DNA of 64,000 nt from Scalindua sp964344685 (GCA_964344685.1 CAYFOK010000004.1:173514-237513); one strand, 5' to 3'; positions 1-8,990 are shown, numbered from the stretch's first letter. The notes: a model not told the origin generated them from the letters alone. Program-made: numbers and translations.

Positions 1-76
1 CAAATACCGCTGTTTCCCATAGGGACTTGAAATCTTCTTCCGATAATTGCCTAAAACCTTTGTAAGTGTTTTTCAT
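1..76 (-). CDS. PIN-like domain protein, N-terminal fragment cut by the window edge
   Basis: Reading the minus strand from an ATG at 76 gives 25 codons that run off the left edge. The peptide carries LSEEDFKSLWETAVF, which resembles the start of PIN-like proteins of the PIN_8 type, where this helix is followed by a hydrophobic strand and an Asp-Thr-Asn catalytic start. The catalytic part lies outside the window, so nuclease function cannot be tested here. No strong ribosome binding site is visible upstream. Family assignment is from pattern memory only and is tentative. Confidence 0.45.
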   Translation of the reverse strand, partial: MKNTYKGFRQLSEEDFKSLWETAVF

Positions 77-130
77 TTTCTAAAATAAAGAAAGACAACA
101 TAAAGTTCCTGTACAATACCACTATTGAGA

Positions 131-158
131 AATCTAGGGACATCATACCTATTTAATT
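131..158 (-). repeat. dispersed GTATGRTGTCCC element, copy 1
   Basis: On the minus strand this reads TTAAATAGGTATGATGTCCC followed by TAGATT. The same phrase occurs at 2658-2685 and 9541-9572 on the plus strand with a few substitutions. All three are intergenic. Such phrases often flank IS200-like/REP-associated transposase genes, but no transposase is present here, so that origin is inference. Confidence 0.55.
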
Positions 159-459
159 GACTTAAGTTTTACAGGGCCGTATCTTAGGTATTAAATTATA
201 TGAAAAATCTTACTCGTATAAACAAGTAAAACTATCTTTTTGAAGATATTTAGAATGTGGTAAAACGAATTGTAATAACTGCTTATTGACTGTTATTATA
301 AAAAAGTGGGGGCGATTTGCAAGACAAAACACAGACACTAATTTCACGAATTAACAATAAGGTGAAGGGCAAAAAAGATATTCCGCTAAGGAAAACAGGA
401 AAAAGACTTAGAAAACAAATTCATTAGTTTATATTATGAGTCCTTAAATTCTTTGATCC

Positions 460-697
460 GTGTTTCATCAGTGTGTATCCGTGGCTATATTCTTCTCTCT
501 TCCTGCCTTCCTAAGCGGTAATTTTCCTCTATTTTTATCCGTGTTTTATCAGTGCCCGCCTGAACAGTCTTTCGGGCAGGTAAATCCGTGGTTAAATTTC
601 TTTCTTTGCGCCCTTCTTGTCCTCGGCGCCTTTTGTCCGGGGAGCGTCTCTGCGGTAAGTGTCTTTTTTTTCTTTAGATTGTGCGATAAAGGGGCAG
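460..697. repeat. dispersed intergenic repeat block, copy 1
   Basis: Composite of two phrases. One is the reverse complement of 'ccacggattt-acactgat-aaacacggat' (460-495 and 535-592). The other is the reverse of a 'cgcagagacgcaaag...gccgaggac' phrase (about 613-697), ending in the segment tttctttagattgtgcgata. The second phrase recurs almost verbatim at 9434-9516. Related shorter versions lie at 9001-9030, 9203-9250, 10945-11008 and 17551-17575. None encodes a plausible protein. Confidence 0.65.
555..580. repeat. 26-bp palindromic insertion, copy 1
   Basis: Read on the minus strand this is CCTGCCCGAA, a short centre, then TTCAGGCGGG, arms that pair with one wobble and one mismatch. It interrupts the repeat phrase 'cagtg|taaatccgtgg', which reads through without it in related copies. 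Siblings are at 9213-9239 and 11044-11070. The interruption of a recognisable sequence shows that it inserted as a discrete unit. Confidence 0.65.
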
Positions 698-810
698 GCC
701 TGACCCTGATCTTCGATTGAAGATTATTGATTGAAGGTTGAATATTAAAAAGCCAAATGTCAAAGATGAAAGTTCAATTAGTGAGCATATACATCTATAC
801 CTATTTATCT

Positions 811-1140
811 TTAGGTGATGTCAAATTTGACAGATTCCTTATCTGACTTTATTATTTCATATTTTCTTAATAAGTATTCCTTTTCATTTTGTACCCACGT
901 CCATAGACCAACAATGAACCCGACTATTGAAAAGGAGATTAGATCAATACAAAATGAACTAAAATCCGCACTATTAGGTATTTCGCCATCTAATGAGCTA
1001 TTTGACAAATTAGAGATCTTATATAATCTATATAAAATTGCTGCCGGAACTCCACATTTAAGTACTCCATGTAGCAAAACAAAACGGAATTTCCCCTTAA
1101 CTCTGACCTTTTTCCATTTTTTTAATTGCTTAAGATTCAT
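811..1140 (-). CDS. small two-helix membrane protein
   Basis: A 109-residue protein with a basic N terminus (residues 1-18) and two hydrophobic segments (about 20-41 and 66-86), the second followed by a Trp-rich charged tail. A good ribosome binding site (GGGAG, seven bases before the ATG) supports the start. It lies downstream of, and co-oriented with, the RHS toxin module and its two membrane-protein partners. I do not recognise a characterised family. It could be an accessory or a third immunity-like gene, but the roughly 97-bp gap makes it less tightly linked than the other two. Confidence 0.6.
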   Translation of the reverse strand: MNLKQLKKWKKVRVKGKFRFVLLHGVLKCGVPAAILYRLYKISNLSNSSLDGEIPNSADFSSFCIDLISFSIVGFIVGLWTWVQNEKEYLLRKYEIIKSDKESVKFDIT

Positions 1141-1236
1141 TGTATTCTCCCTGCGTAATTATTTCATGATAGTCATCAAAAAATGGTTGACAGCTTTGTG
1201 TTCTTAGTGACTTAGTGTGAGGGATTAATAATGCAG

Positions 1237-1716
1237 TCAAGGGGAGATTTGATCTCTTTTTGGTCCGTTTTGTTCAAGTTTTCTTCTCAGTGCAGCTTTT
1301 TTAATAGTGAAATTATAAATAATAAACACAGTACCACTCACAAGTGATATAATAGCAATAATCCACAAAATTGTTTTTATGCCTAATACATTTTTATTAA
1401 CCCATAATAATAACGAAGATATTCCCACAACAAAATACATTATTGAGACAGCTATTATTAATCTTTTTTTCTCAGTTTTGTTTAAATCGTCTCTATTAAT
1501 TACATTCAACGCCTGAACTCTTTTAAAACAATTTATAACCGACCAAAGATTTATGGTAAAGAACAAAACGAAAGCTGCTATTATTAAACGTATTATACTA
1601 TCTTCTAATTTCAGAAATCCGAAAACGAACATAATAAGCACAATAACATTGAAGCTTATTTGATATAAATTCCTTTTAATCCAAACCTTTAAACTCTCTG
1701 AAGTTTTACTATTCAT
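1237..1716 (-). CDS. four-helix membrane protein, candidate immunity protein for the orphan RHS tip
   Basis: A 159-residue protein with about four membrane segments (near residues 18-36, 42-62, 88-106, 114-134) and a basic C-terminal tail. Its ATG follows the TAG stop of the orphan RHS module by two bases, the layout expected of a toxin tip and its cognate immunity gene in polymorphic toxin loci. The first bases are shared with the start of the membrane gene behind the full-length RHS protein (AGAAATGAATA), but the proteins do not otherwise look alike. Immunity function is inference from position and topology: a membrane-embedded immunity protein fits a tip with hydrophobic, glycine-rich segments. 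No catalytic motif is visible. Confidence 0.7.
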   Translation of the reverse strand: MNSKTSESLKVWIKRNLYQISFNVIVLIMFVFGFLKLEDSIIRLIIAAFVLFFTINLWSVINCFKRVQALNVINRDDLNKTEKKRLIIAVSIMYFVVGISSLLLWVNKNVLGIKTILWIIAIISLVSGTVFIIYNFTIKKAALRRKLEQNGPKRDQISP

Positions 1717-1718
1717 TT

Positions 1719-2582
1719 CTAAATTCCATCAGGAATTTGCATAAAATAATTTGGTCTACCATAACCTGGAAGATACCCATTAATAGTTTCATCAATAGCT
1801 TCTTCTGCTATAGCGTCTAAAGGATAAAAACCCATACCCGATCCTACAAAGTATGATCCGAGGCCCCCAAAAAAGAGAACTCCTGGAAGCTTTAAGATTT
1901 GAGGAAGATCGGTTTTAGAAATCTTAAGGGCTAATGCTATTAAAGCGCCACCAGCTTCTACCATTGTTGGGTTGGCATCATTATGTTTGTCCTTTTTTTC
2001 TTTGCTAAATCCACCAGTCGAATTTACCGCATTCATGAGTCTCCAAACAGCGTCTTCTGGATTATAATTGTCTGCAAGGTACGGGTTACTATCTACTAAG
2101 CCATGATTAGCAAGTCTATGGTGAGTCTTACCTCTATTATTAGGATTTTTCCCGTAAAAAGGCATGCTGGGCGCTTTTACTTTGTTATGTGAACTACGCT
2201 GACTATCCCTCTCCGAAGCCTCATATGCTTTACTAGTTAGCTGTTTTACACCTTGTTCAGCAACTGCCTTGATAGTTAATCCAAGTGGCCCATTGGGATC
2301 AACTCCTATATACCTCAGACCTGCATCAATTCCAGCATTTACTATGTTTTCAATGCTAAAGGATGTGGCCTGTTTAAAATTCTGCTCAAAAACCTTTTCC
2401 GGTTTAGTAAAAATACTTGTGACCTTTTTCCATGCTTTACTGGCAGTCTTCTTAATCCAATCCCAAGCCCCATGCCCACTCGGATCGGTATACTTTATCG
2501 GGTTATTCAGGACATAGCTGTATCTGTTAAGCGCCTGCGGGTTTGTCGGATCAGGTACAAGCGTATCAGCAGATATAAACCT
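1719..2582 (-). pseudogene. orphan RHS C-terminal module with alternative toxin tip
   Basis: An open frame with no proper N terminus, homologous to residues about 1636-1909 of the adjacent RHS protein. It begins abruptly inside the RHS core at the ISADTLVPDP segment, keeps NRYSYVLNNP and the DPSG motif, and is identical to the parent for 186 codons apart from one synonymous change. After AVWRLMNAV it switches to an unrelated tip of about 101 residues with a glycine-rich hydrophobic stretch. An internal ATG at 2165 could start a 148-residue product, but no strong ribosome binding site is evident. Orphan tips like this are known in Rhs/CDI systems as silent stores that replace the expressed tip by recombination. 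The membrane gene two bases downstream is its probable immunity partner. Confidence 0.75.
2025..2582. repeat. 558-bp direct repeat, copy 1 (orphan RHS module)
   Basis: Matches 3528-4085 at a constant offset of 1503 bp. By eye there is one difference (C at 2532 against A at 4035), synonymous in the RHS frame. The left edge is the exact point where the two toxin tips diverge. The right edge falls inside the RHS core, after which copy 1 continues into unrelated spacer sequence. Recombination between the copies would delete 1503 bp and replace the expressed tip and its partner gene. Confidence 0.95.
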
Positions 2583-2805
2583 AAGTTAAGTCATCAGCAT
2601 ACTTGACCCCTTCCTGATAGCCTAGTCAGTCCCCAGTGCTTTGTACTTTCTAACTTAAATTAAATAGGTATGGTGTCCCCAGATTATTTCACTCTCTTTT
2701 GGTGAAGGGTGAAAAGAGGTTTTAATCTTAGTGTAACTGTGAAGTAATTTGATTAATTGAGGAATCATCTTGTAGGAGTCTTGTTTTTACTCTTGACTAT
2801 TATCT
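2583..2805. repeat. spacer with GTATGRTGTCCC element, copy 2
   Basis: No gene. This spacer separates the truncated 5' end of the orphan RHS module from the immunity-like gene of the full-length protein. At 2658-2685 it holds TTAAATAGGTATGGTGTCCC plus flanks, the element also seen at 131-158 and 9541-9572. Its position at the breakpoint of the duplication suggests an element-associated rearrangement, which is inference. Confidence 0.55.
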
Positions 2806-3264
2806 CTATAGGTGACCCCCAGGTTTCACTTCTGTTTCCCTTGACTCCCTTACTAGCTTTTTCCAATAACAGATAAGAGCAAATAAGCTGACAAACAAGA
2901 TAAATAAAGCCGGCTTTGTCATACCTTTAAAAAGCATTATTACCACTAAAATAGTAATCACAAAATCTACAAGGACATATTTTACAAATTTCTTACGGTT
3001 GTAATCGTTCAAAGAATTAAAAAGCTTCGGAATGCCCTTTATTTTTGCATTATTAACTCTAAGATATAGAATAATAAATATTACGTTTAATGGCAGCCAA
3101 CTCAAGCTAAAAGCAATTGATAGCCTTACAGCGTCAACTTCTTTTGGTGATATTGCCAGTACATAATAGAGCAGAAGCATAAATAATATATTAATATAAA
3201 TTAAGGATATTAAACACCATCTTTTAGCTCTTTTACTCTTTATACAATTATTTTGAATATTCAT
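2806..3264 (-). CDS. four-helix membrane protein, candidate immunity protein of the RHS toxin
   Basis: A 152-residue protein with four hydrophobic segments (about 17-38, 48-67, 94-112, 117-134) and a charged C terminus. Its ATG overlaps the TGA of the giant RHS gene (ATGA), so the two are translationally coupled. Overlap with the 3' end of an RHS gene, small size and lack of enzyme motifs are the hallmarks of immunity genes in polymorphic toxin systems. The cognate tip has a long Gly/Val/Ile hydrophobic segment, so both partners probably act at the membrane. It shows no obvious sequence relation to the protein at 1237-1716 beyond topology and the first codons, as expected if each protects against its own tip. 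Function is inferred. Confidence 0.75.
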   Translation of the reverse strand: MNIQNNCIKSKRAKRWCLISLIYINILFMLLLYYVLAISPKEVDAVRLSIAFSLSWLPLNVIFIILYLRVNNAKIKGIPKLFNSLNDYNRKKFVKYVLVDFVITILVVIMLFKGMTKPALFILFVSLFALICYWKKLVRESRETEVKPGGHL

Positions 3265-6200
3265 TTCTGAATTCCTTTATTTGGAAAATGTTGATCTAAA
3301 TCCCATGGATCACTTGGTACTATATCTAATCCTGCGAGGAAAGTATAAGCACCTATACCAACTATTACAAGCCCAACAGGTCCAGTCACTATAATTGCAG
3401 GAGTAGTAAAAGTACCAGCTATAAAGACAACTCCTTTACCTATAAGTACCGAACCACCCATAATTAAATCTGTATTTAAGTTTGATTGAGAACTATTGCC
3501 TATCTCTTTTTTACCACTAGTTGACTGTACCGCATTCATGAGTCTCCAAACAGCGTCTTCTGGATTATAATTGTCTGCAAGGTACGGGTTACTATCTACT
3601 AAGCCATGATTAGCAAGTCTATGGTGAGTCTTACCTCTATTATTAGGATTTTTCCCGTAAAAAGGCATGCTGGGCGCTTTTACTTTGTTATGTGAACTAC
3701 GCTGACTATCCCTCTCCGAAGCCTCATATGCTTTACTAGTTAGCTGTTTTACACCTTGTTCAGCAACTGCCTTGATAGTTAATCCAAGTGGCCCATTGGG
3801 ATCAACTCCTATATACCTCAGACCTGCATCAATTCCAGCATTTACTATGTTTTCAATGCTAAAGGATGTGGCCTGTTTAAAATTCTGCTCAAAAACCTTT
3901 TCCGGTTTAGTAAAAATACTTGTGACCTTTTTCCATGCTTTACTGGCAGTCTTCTTAATCCAATCCCAAGCCCCATGCCCACTCGGATCGGTATACTTTA
4001 TCGGGTTATTCAGGACATAGCTGTATCTGTTAAGAGCCTGCGGGTTTGTCGGATCAGGTACAAGCGTATCAGCAGATATAAACCTTCCAAGCACAGGGTT
4101 GTAGTATCTGGCGTTATAGTAATATAGCCCGGTTTCTATGTCAAGTTCCTGCGAAGTAAACTTGTGACTTACTTTATATGAGCCGGTGTCTGTTCTTGTC
4201 TCACCAAACGGATAGTAGTGCACCTCTTCCACCTTGGTCCCACTCGCATTGGTGATCACACTGCTGCTCCCGAGATGGTCCTGATGGTAGTAGTATGTGG
4301 AGTCAGTTGACCCGGATGTTACTATCGAGGCTATCCGTGTAGCGCCTGCAAATATGTACCTGGTTGTTGTTGTACCTTTTTTCTCATATAGCTTTCCTAT
4401 GTATATGGTCGTAGTAGTCCCCGTCTGCTTCTTTACCCTCGCGCCGGTACCGTCGTAGTAAAGTAATGCCGTTGTACTCCCCTTTGTTATCGATCCCGGC
4501 TTGTTGTCGTAGTTGTAGGAGATGGTCCTGTCTGTGTCTGCCGTCATGTTACCGTTATCATCGTAGGTGTATGTCTTGCCGTTACTCGTCGCAGTCACGG
4601 CGTGCGGCCTTGTTGTACTACTGTATGTGTATGTAACTCCTCTTTTTGAGGTAAAGTTGCCTATGGTGTCATAGGCGTATGTGAGCGAGCCGTAGCTCGT
4701 ACTGCTTGCGTTTGTCAGACGGTCAAGTGCGTCATAGGTAAAGCTCTGCGTATTTGCAGAGTTTACGTTGTCTGTTATGTATGTTATGTTGCCTGTGTTG
4801 TCAAAGGTGTATGAGCGGTTTATGAGGTCTGTACCGGATGAGGTCTCTGTATCTATTGTTTTTAAAAGGCCGTTATCTGCATTGTATGTATAGGCGGTCT
4901 CTATACCGTTTCCGTAGGTAATGCCTCCCGTCTGTCCCAGTGCATTGTAGCCTGAGTAGGAGGCGTAGGTGGTACTTGTGCTTTTTACGGATGAGAGGTT
5001 ACCGCCTGTGTCGTATGTGTAGTTTACGGTCTCTGAGTCCGGGTAGGTCACGCTCTTTGTCCTGCCAAGGGCGTCGTATGTTGTCTCTGTCGTATAGCTG
5101 CTGCTAGTTACGCCATTGGTGACAGTCTTTATGGTCTTTGTAGTCCTGCCCAGCTTGTCGTAGTAGTATTTCGTATTGCCGGTTGAGTCTGTAAGTGTGG
5201 TAAGACGTCCTTTAGGTTGGGTTGAAAATGATTGGTCATATGTGTATGTAGTGTCTGTTCCCAGTGGATAATCTTTTTTTGTTATCCTGTTTAGCTTATC
5301 GTATGTGTGTGTTATGGTCTGGTTCTTAGGGTCAGTCTGTGAGGTGAGGTTGCCGTTTGCATCGTAACTGTATGACCAGTCTCCCATATCCGGGTCTGAC
5401 ATTGTCTTCTTCCTGCCTAGGGTATCGTAGGTCATTGTGGTTACGTTACTCTTTGCATCTGTAAGTTTTATGAGGTTGCCCGGTGCGTTGTATTCGTATG
5501 TAGTTGTAGCGTAGAGCGACTGCGCACCGCTTGACCCGGTGTACTCTTTTACCGTGATCAATCTGCCATAGACGTCTTTTATCTCCACCTTCTTGTGGCC
5601 GTTTGCGTCTGTATAGGTGGTCGTACCTTTTGAGTAGCTTGTAGTGGTATAGGTACTGTCAGGGTTTGTCACTTTTGTCACACGTCCGATTGGGTCGTAT
5701 GTGTATGTGGTCCATCTTTTTGTACCGTTTGTAAAGTAGGGGAGTGTTTTTTTCTTTACACGTCCGCTGCTGTCATACTCTATCTCCTCGTAGATTGTCT
5801 TGCCGTCCGGGCCCTCTCTCCACGATTTGTGCCTTCGTTCAAGGCCGTCAAGGCAATCTTCCGACCGGAGGTAGTTTGCCGTACCGTGCTCCTCTGTCCG
5901 GTAGGTTACAATCCTCAGGTTTGCATCTCCGCAGTCCTGGTATTCGTATGTCACTGTACCGTAGGTAGAGGCAGTATCTAATGGCCCGGTTACCTTTGTC
6001 AGCCTTCCCAGGGCGTCGTATGTGTATGTGGTTGTGTTGCCGTTTGGGTCTGTCTCTGATGATATCTTGCCATATAAATTATTGTATATCGTTGTCGCGG
6101 TCTGTGACAGCGGGTTTGTAGCTGTCTTCGGGTATATGTATGTAGAGTCGTAGGTTATAGTAGTTGTATTACCTCTCGGGTCTTTTATAGATGTCTGGTT

Positions 6201-8990
6201 ACCGTATGTGTTGTATGTATAGGTTATTACCGGGTTTGTACCTCCGCTCAGCCATCTCGTGTCTGTAAGGAGGTTGCCGGCTGAGTCGTAGGTGTACCAC
6301 GCCTCACTTACCTTTGTACCGGCACTGTTTTTTATGTATGTATGGTCAGGAAGTGAGACTATCCAGTTTGTGGTGTCGTAGTCGTATTCAGTGTATTCGT
6401 CCCTCTCGTCCCCACTTACCGAGGTGTCTCCGTATAGCTTCTTCAGTGTTGTATTACCGTATGAGTCGTAGGTAAAGGTGGTCTTTGTTTTCTTAGCTGT
6501 ACTTGTACCATCGTATATATAATCATCTCTTTGTGTCAGGTATGGATATTTTACGCCTGTATTGGGTGTTGTGGAGCTGTATGTGTTTTCTGTCTTAGAG
6601 TATAGATTACCGGATGAGTCCTTTGTCTGCTCTTTGTACGGGAGTCCCTTGTATACGTCGTCCTGTTTAAACCAGCTCTCCGTTATTGTACCTGCAGGGT
6701 CTGTAGCCTTTACGTACCCGAAGCCCCTGAACTCCCTGTCCTGTATGTCGTGGTATCCTTTCGAGTATGTGTAGCTTGTCTTTGATGAGTTTCCTTTTCC
6801 GTCACTTACAGTTATTGATGAGACGGTATTTACATTAAACGGGAGTTGTGTATTGTCATATGTTGTGGATGGCTTGTAAGCAATAGTTGTTGTTCCGCCG
6901 ACGCCGTTATCTACGGAGGTTATCAGGTCGGGGATCAAGGGTTTTGCCTGATGCAGGCAGGTCTTGGTGTTTGACTGACAGATCCTGCCTGAAGAGTCCG
7001 CATAGGTAGTAATAAACTCTGTCTTCCCGTCTCCGTTGTAATCTCCCTGCGCCTGTATACAGGCATTGCCGTCACTTGAGATACCCATTGAGTACTGCAC
7101 CCTGGTAAATGTCCCGTCACCATCTGAGAGGTATGCGTATGTCTGGGTATTGCCATCGCTTATCCTTCCGTATGGGTCTGACCATGTGGTAAGGAAGTCG
7201 CTCCTGCCGTCTCCGTTAAAGTCGCCCTGGGCCTGTACACGGGCATTTGCGTCGATTGAGATTCCCAGTGGACAGAGTTCTTTTGTAAATGTGCCGTCAC
7301 CTTTTGATATGTAGACACATGTCTGTGTATTGGCATCGCTTATCCTGCCGTACGGGTCTGTCCATGCAGTGATAAAGTCTGTTTTTCCGTCTCCGTTAAA
7401 GTCGCCCTGGACAGGTATCTGTGCATTGCCGTCCCTTGAGATGCCCAGCGGACAGAGTGTCTTAGTAAATGTACCGTCACCATCTGAGAGGTAGACGTAT
7501 GTCTGTGTATTGGAGTCACTGATCCTGCCGTACGGGTCTGTCCATGCAGTGATAAAGTCTGTCTTACCGTCTCCGTTAAAGTCGCCCTGGACAGGTATCT
7601 GTGCATTGCCGTCCCTTGAGATGCCCAGCGGACAGAGTGTCTTAGTAAATGTACCGTCACCATCTGAGAGGTAGACGTATGTCTGTGTATTGGAGTCACT
7701 GATCCTGCCGTACGGGTCTGTCCATGCAGTAAGGAAGTCTGTCTTTCCGTCTCCGTTAAAATCGCCCTGTACCAGTATCTGTGCATTTGCGTCCCTTGAG
7801 ATGCCCAGCGGGTAGAGTGTTTTAGTAAATGTGCCGTCACCATCTGAGAGGTAGACGTATGTCTGGGTATTGGAGTCACTGATCCTGCTGTACGGGTCTG
7901 TCCATGCGGAGAGGAAGTCTGTCTTCCCGTCTCCGTTAAAATCGCCCTGTACAAGTATGCGGGCGTTCTCCTCTCTTGAGATGTTAAGCGGGCATACGGT
8001 CTGTGTAAAGCCGTTATCAGGTTGCTGATGCGTAAACGTAGTTGCCGGCAGGCAGCTACCTCCCGAAACAGCCCCTGTGGAGCTTACCGAGGTATCACTG
8101 CCGTACTGCTGCACGCTGTAGAGGACACTCCTGCCTGTAGATGAGCTGTATTGTGAACCGGTGGTATCAGGGTCGGCATCGTATACAAGTTTGTATGCCC
8201 TTACGGTGCTGCTTCCGGAGACTGCCTGTATGGTAATAAGACGTTTTGCTGTCTTTACGGAGAAGTTGGATGTGTACATCACGGGGATGTCTGTCCTGGT
8301 CTCATAGTAGAACTTTATGTACTTTGCAGGGCTAAGGCCGGTACCACCCGTATAGCTTATCTTGTCGAGGTATATCTCTCCTTTGTCTTTTGTGTAGCTG
8401 TAGGTGATGTAGTTGCCGTTGGTGTCTTCCACCTTGTCTATCATCCATTTGAATACTCTGGTGGAATCAGCCGTGTCGTCCTGTCTTGATGCCGCGGTAG
8501 TGCCGTAGTAGTGTTTTGTGCCGTCCTTAGTAGTCGCTGTCCAGCCTCCTGAGCCGTTGTAGTAGTATTTTATAAATGCCCCTTCTCTCTTGTGCCCGTA
8601 GTATCCTGTGCCCCAGTCGCCACGTGCAACGAGTTCACGATTGCCGTCGGCTACATAGTCGTTTTTACTGTAATTAACACCCCGTTTTGTGTTCCTCTGG
8701 ATAAAGGATGTCTTTATGTCCCATCCCACGCCTATCCAGCCATTCCGCTTATTTGAGTTGTAGGTGAGGGCGAGGTTGGGGGCCATGCCGTTTCTGCCGG
8801 GCGGGACTTCTATGGGGATGTTGATATTTGCCGCGCCTGTGTTGGGGTCTGTACCCACGCTTGATGTTGTGCCTCCCATGGTGGATGGGACTGCAGTGTT
8901 ACTCGCTGCGGCATGGACAGCGGTTATGGCTAGAAAGAATATCAGGATGCTATAGATTATGCTTTTTTTTAATAGTTTGCAGGAAATCAT
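3261..8990 (-). CDS. secreted SpvB/FG-GAP/RHS-repeat polymorphic toxin
   Basis: A 1909-residue exported protein. Residues 1-28 form a Sec signal peptide with AHA/A cleavage. Residues about 33-125 match the SpvB N-terminal domain (GWIGVGWDI). Six tandem 60-residue FG-GAP/VCBS units (QGDFNGDGKTDF) span about 347-690. YD/RHS repeats (YTYDALGR-type) fill about 740-1560. The RHS-associated core follows (YYYNARYYNP, then GRFISADT, NRYSYVLNNP, DPSG near 1665). RHS repeats build a hollow shell around a C-terminal toxin. Here a conserved pre-tip region reaches residue 1820 and the last 89 residues are a unique tip with a glycine-rich hydrophobic segment, suggesting membrane action; no nuclease motif is visible. 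GAGG about eight bases before the ATG supports the start. The stop overlaps the membrane gene downstream. An orphan module with another tip lies beyond. Confidence 0.93.
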   Translation of the reverse strand: MISCKLLKKSIIYSILIFFLAITAVHAAASNTAVPSTMGGTTSSVGTDPNTGAANINIPIEVPPGRNGMAPNLALTYNSNKRNGWIGVGWDIKTSFIQRNTKRGVNYSKNDYVADGNRELVARGDWGTGYYGHKREGAFIKYYYNGSGGWTATTKDGTKHYYGTTAASRQDDTADSTRVFKWMIDKVEDTNGNYITYSYTKDKGEIYLDKISYTGGTGLSPAKYIKFYYETRTDIPVMYTSNFSVKTAKRLITIQAVSGSSTVRAYKLVYDADPDTTGSQYSSSTGRSVLYSVQQYGSDTSVSSTGAVSGGSCLPATTFTHQQPDNGFTQTVCPLNISREENARILVQGDFNGDGKTDFLSAWTDPYSRISDSNTQTYVYLSDGDGTFTKTLYPLGISRDANAQILVQGDFNGDGKTDFLTAWTDPYGRISDSNTQTYVYLSDGDGTFTKTLCPLGISRDGNAQIPVQGDFNGDGKTDFITAWTDPYGRISDSNTQTYVYLSDGDGTFTKTLCPLGISRDGNAQIPVQGDFNGDGKTDFITAWTDPYGRISDANTQTCVYISKGDGTFTKELCPLGISIDANARVQAQGDFNGDGRSDFLTTWSDPYGRISDGNTQTYAYLSDGDGTFTRVQYSMGISSDGNACIQAQGDYNGDGKTEFITTYADSSGRICQSNTKTCLHQAKPLIPDLITSVDNGVGGTTTIAYKPSTTYDNTQLPFNVNTVSSITVSDGKGNSSKTSYTYSKGYHDIQDREFRGFGYVKATDPAGTITESWFKQDDVYKGLPYKEQTKDSSGNLYSKTENTYSSTTPNTGVKYPYLTQRDDYIYDGTSTAKKTKTTFTYDSYGNTTLKKLYGDTSVSGDERDEYTEYDYDTTNWIVSLPDHTYIKNSAGTKVSEAWYTYDSAGNLLTDTRWLSGGTNPVITYTYNTYGNQTSIKDPRGNTTTITYDSTYIYPKTATNPLSQTATTIYNNLYGKISSETDPNGNTTTYTYDALGRLTKVTGPLDTASTYGTVTYEYQDCGDANLRIVTYRTEEHGTANYLRSEDCLDGLERRHKSWREGPDGKTIYEEIEYDSSGRVKKKTLPYFTNGTKRWTTYTYDPIGRVTKVTNPDSTYTTTSYSKGTTTYTDANGHKKVEIKDVYGRLITVKEYTGSSGAQSLYATTTYEYNAPGNLIKLTDAKSNVTTMTYDTLGRKKTMSDPDMGDWSYSYDANGNLTSQTDPKNQTITHTYDKLNRITKKDYPLGTDTTYTYDQSFSTQPKGRLTTLTDSTGNTKYYYDKLGRTTKTIKTVTNGVTSSSYTTETTYDALGRTKSVTYPDSETVNYTYDTGGNLSSVKSTSTTYASYSGYNALGQTGGITYGNGIETAYTYNADNGLLKTIDTETSSGTDLINRSYTFDNTGNITYITDNVNSANTQSFTYDALDRLTNASSTSYGSLTYAYDTIGNFTSKRGVTYTYSSTTRPHAVTATSNGKTYTYDDNGNMTADTDRTISYNYDNKPGSITKGSTTALLYYDGTGARVKKQTGTTTTIYIGKLYEKKGTTTTRYIFAGATRIASIVTSGSTDSTYYYHQDHLGSSSVITNASGTKVEEVHYYPFGETRTDTGSYKVSHKFTSQELDIETGLYYYNARYYNPVLGRFISADTLVPDPTNPQALNRYSYVLNNPIKYTDPSGHGAWDWIKKTASKAWKKVTSIFTKPEKVFEQNFKQATSFSIENIVNAGIDAGLRYIGVDPNGPLGLTIKAVAEQGVKQLTSKAYEASERDSQRSSHNKVKAPSMPFYGKNPNNRGKTHHRLANHGLVDSNPYLADNYNPEDAVWRLMNAVQSTSGKKEIGNSSQSNLNTDLIMGGSVLIGKGVVFIAGTFTTPAIIVTGPVGLVIVGIGAYTFLAGLDIVPSDPWDLDQHFPNKGIQK
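3528..4085. repeat. 558-bp direct repeat, copy 2 (inside the RHS gene)
   Basis: Second copy of the repeat at 2025-2582. It encodes residues about 1636-1820 of the RHS protein, from the end of the core through the conserved pre-tip region, and stops exactly where the unique tip begins. Near identity, including synonymous sites, indicates a recent duplication or ongoing gene conversion. Confidence 0.95.
6950..7952 (-). repeat. tandem 180-bp repeats encoding six FG-GAP units
   Basis: Six in-frame units of 180 bp (60 codons), each with a DFNGDGKTDF-like calcium-binding loop. The units at 7381-7560 and 7561-7740 are almost identical in nucleotides while the outer ones have diverged, so at least one unit was duplicated recently. 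The array lies between the SpvB-like domain and the RHS shell. Confidence 0.9.

Larger units (their letters stand above)
77..810. other. gene-free repeat-rich spacer
   Basis: I see no convincing gene here. The stretch is built from several dispersed phrases also found elsewhere in the window: a GTATGRTGTCCC element (131-158, reverse), cacagacactaatttcacg near 330, a block of 'tatcagtg...atccgtgg' and 'cctcggcgccttttgtccgg' phrases (460-697), and 'gccaaatgtcaaagatgaaa' near 752. An 86-codon open frame at 460-720 is made entirely of these repeats and is not a gene. Confidence 0.7.

Noticed and set aside
460..720. 86-codon plus-strand open frame
   Set aside because: It consists wholly of dispersed intergenic repeat phrases plus a palindromic insertion; no homology or ribosome binding site.
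7340..7954. 204-codon minus-strand open frame in another frame of the RHS gene
   Set aside because: It is the shifted frame of the 180-bp tandem FG-GAP repeats; its own repetition only mirrors the coding repeat.
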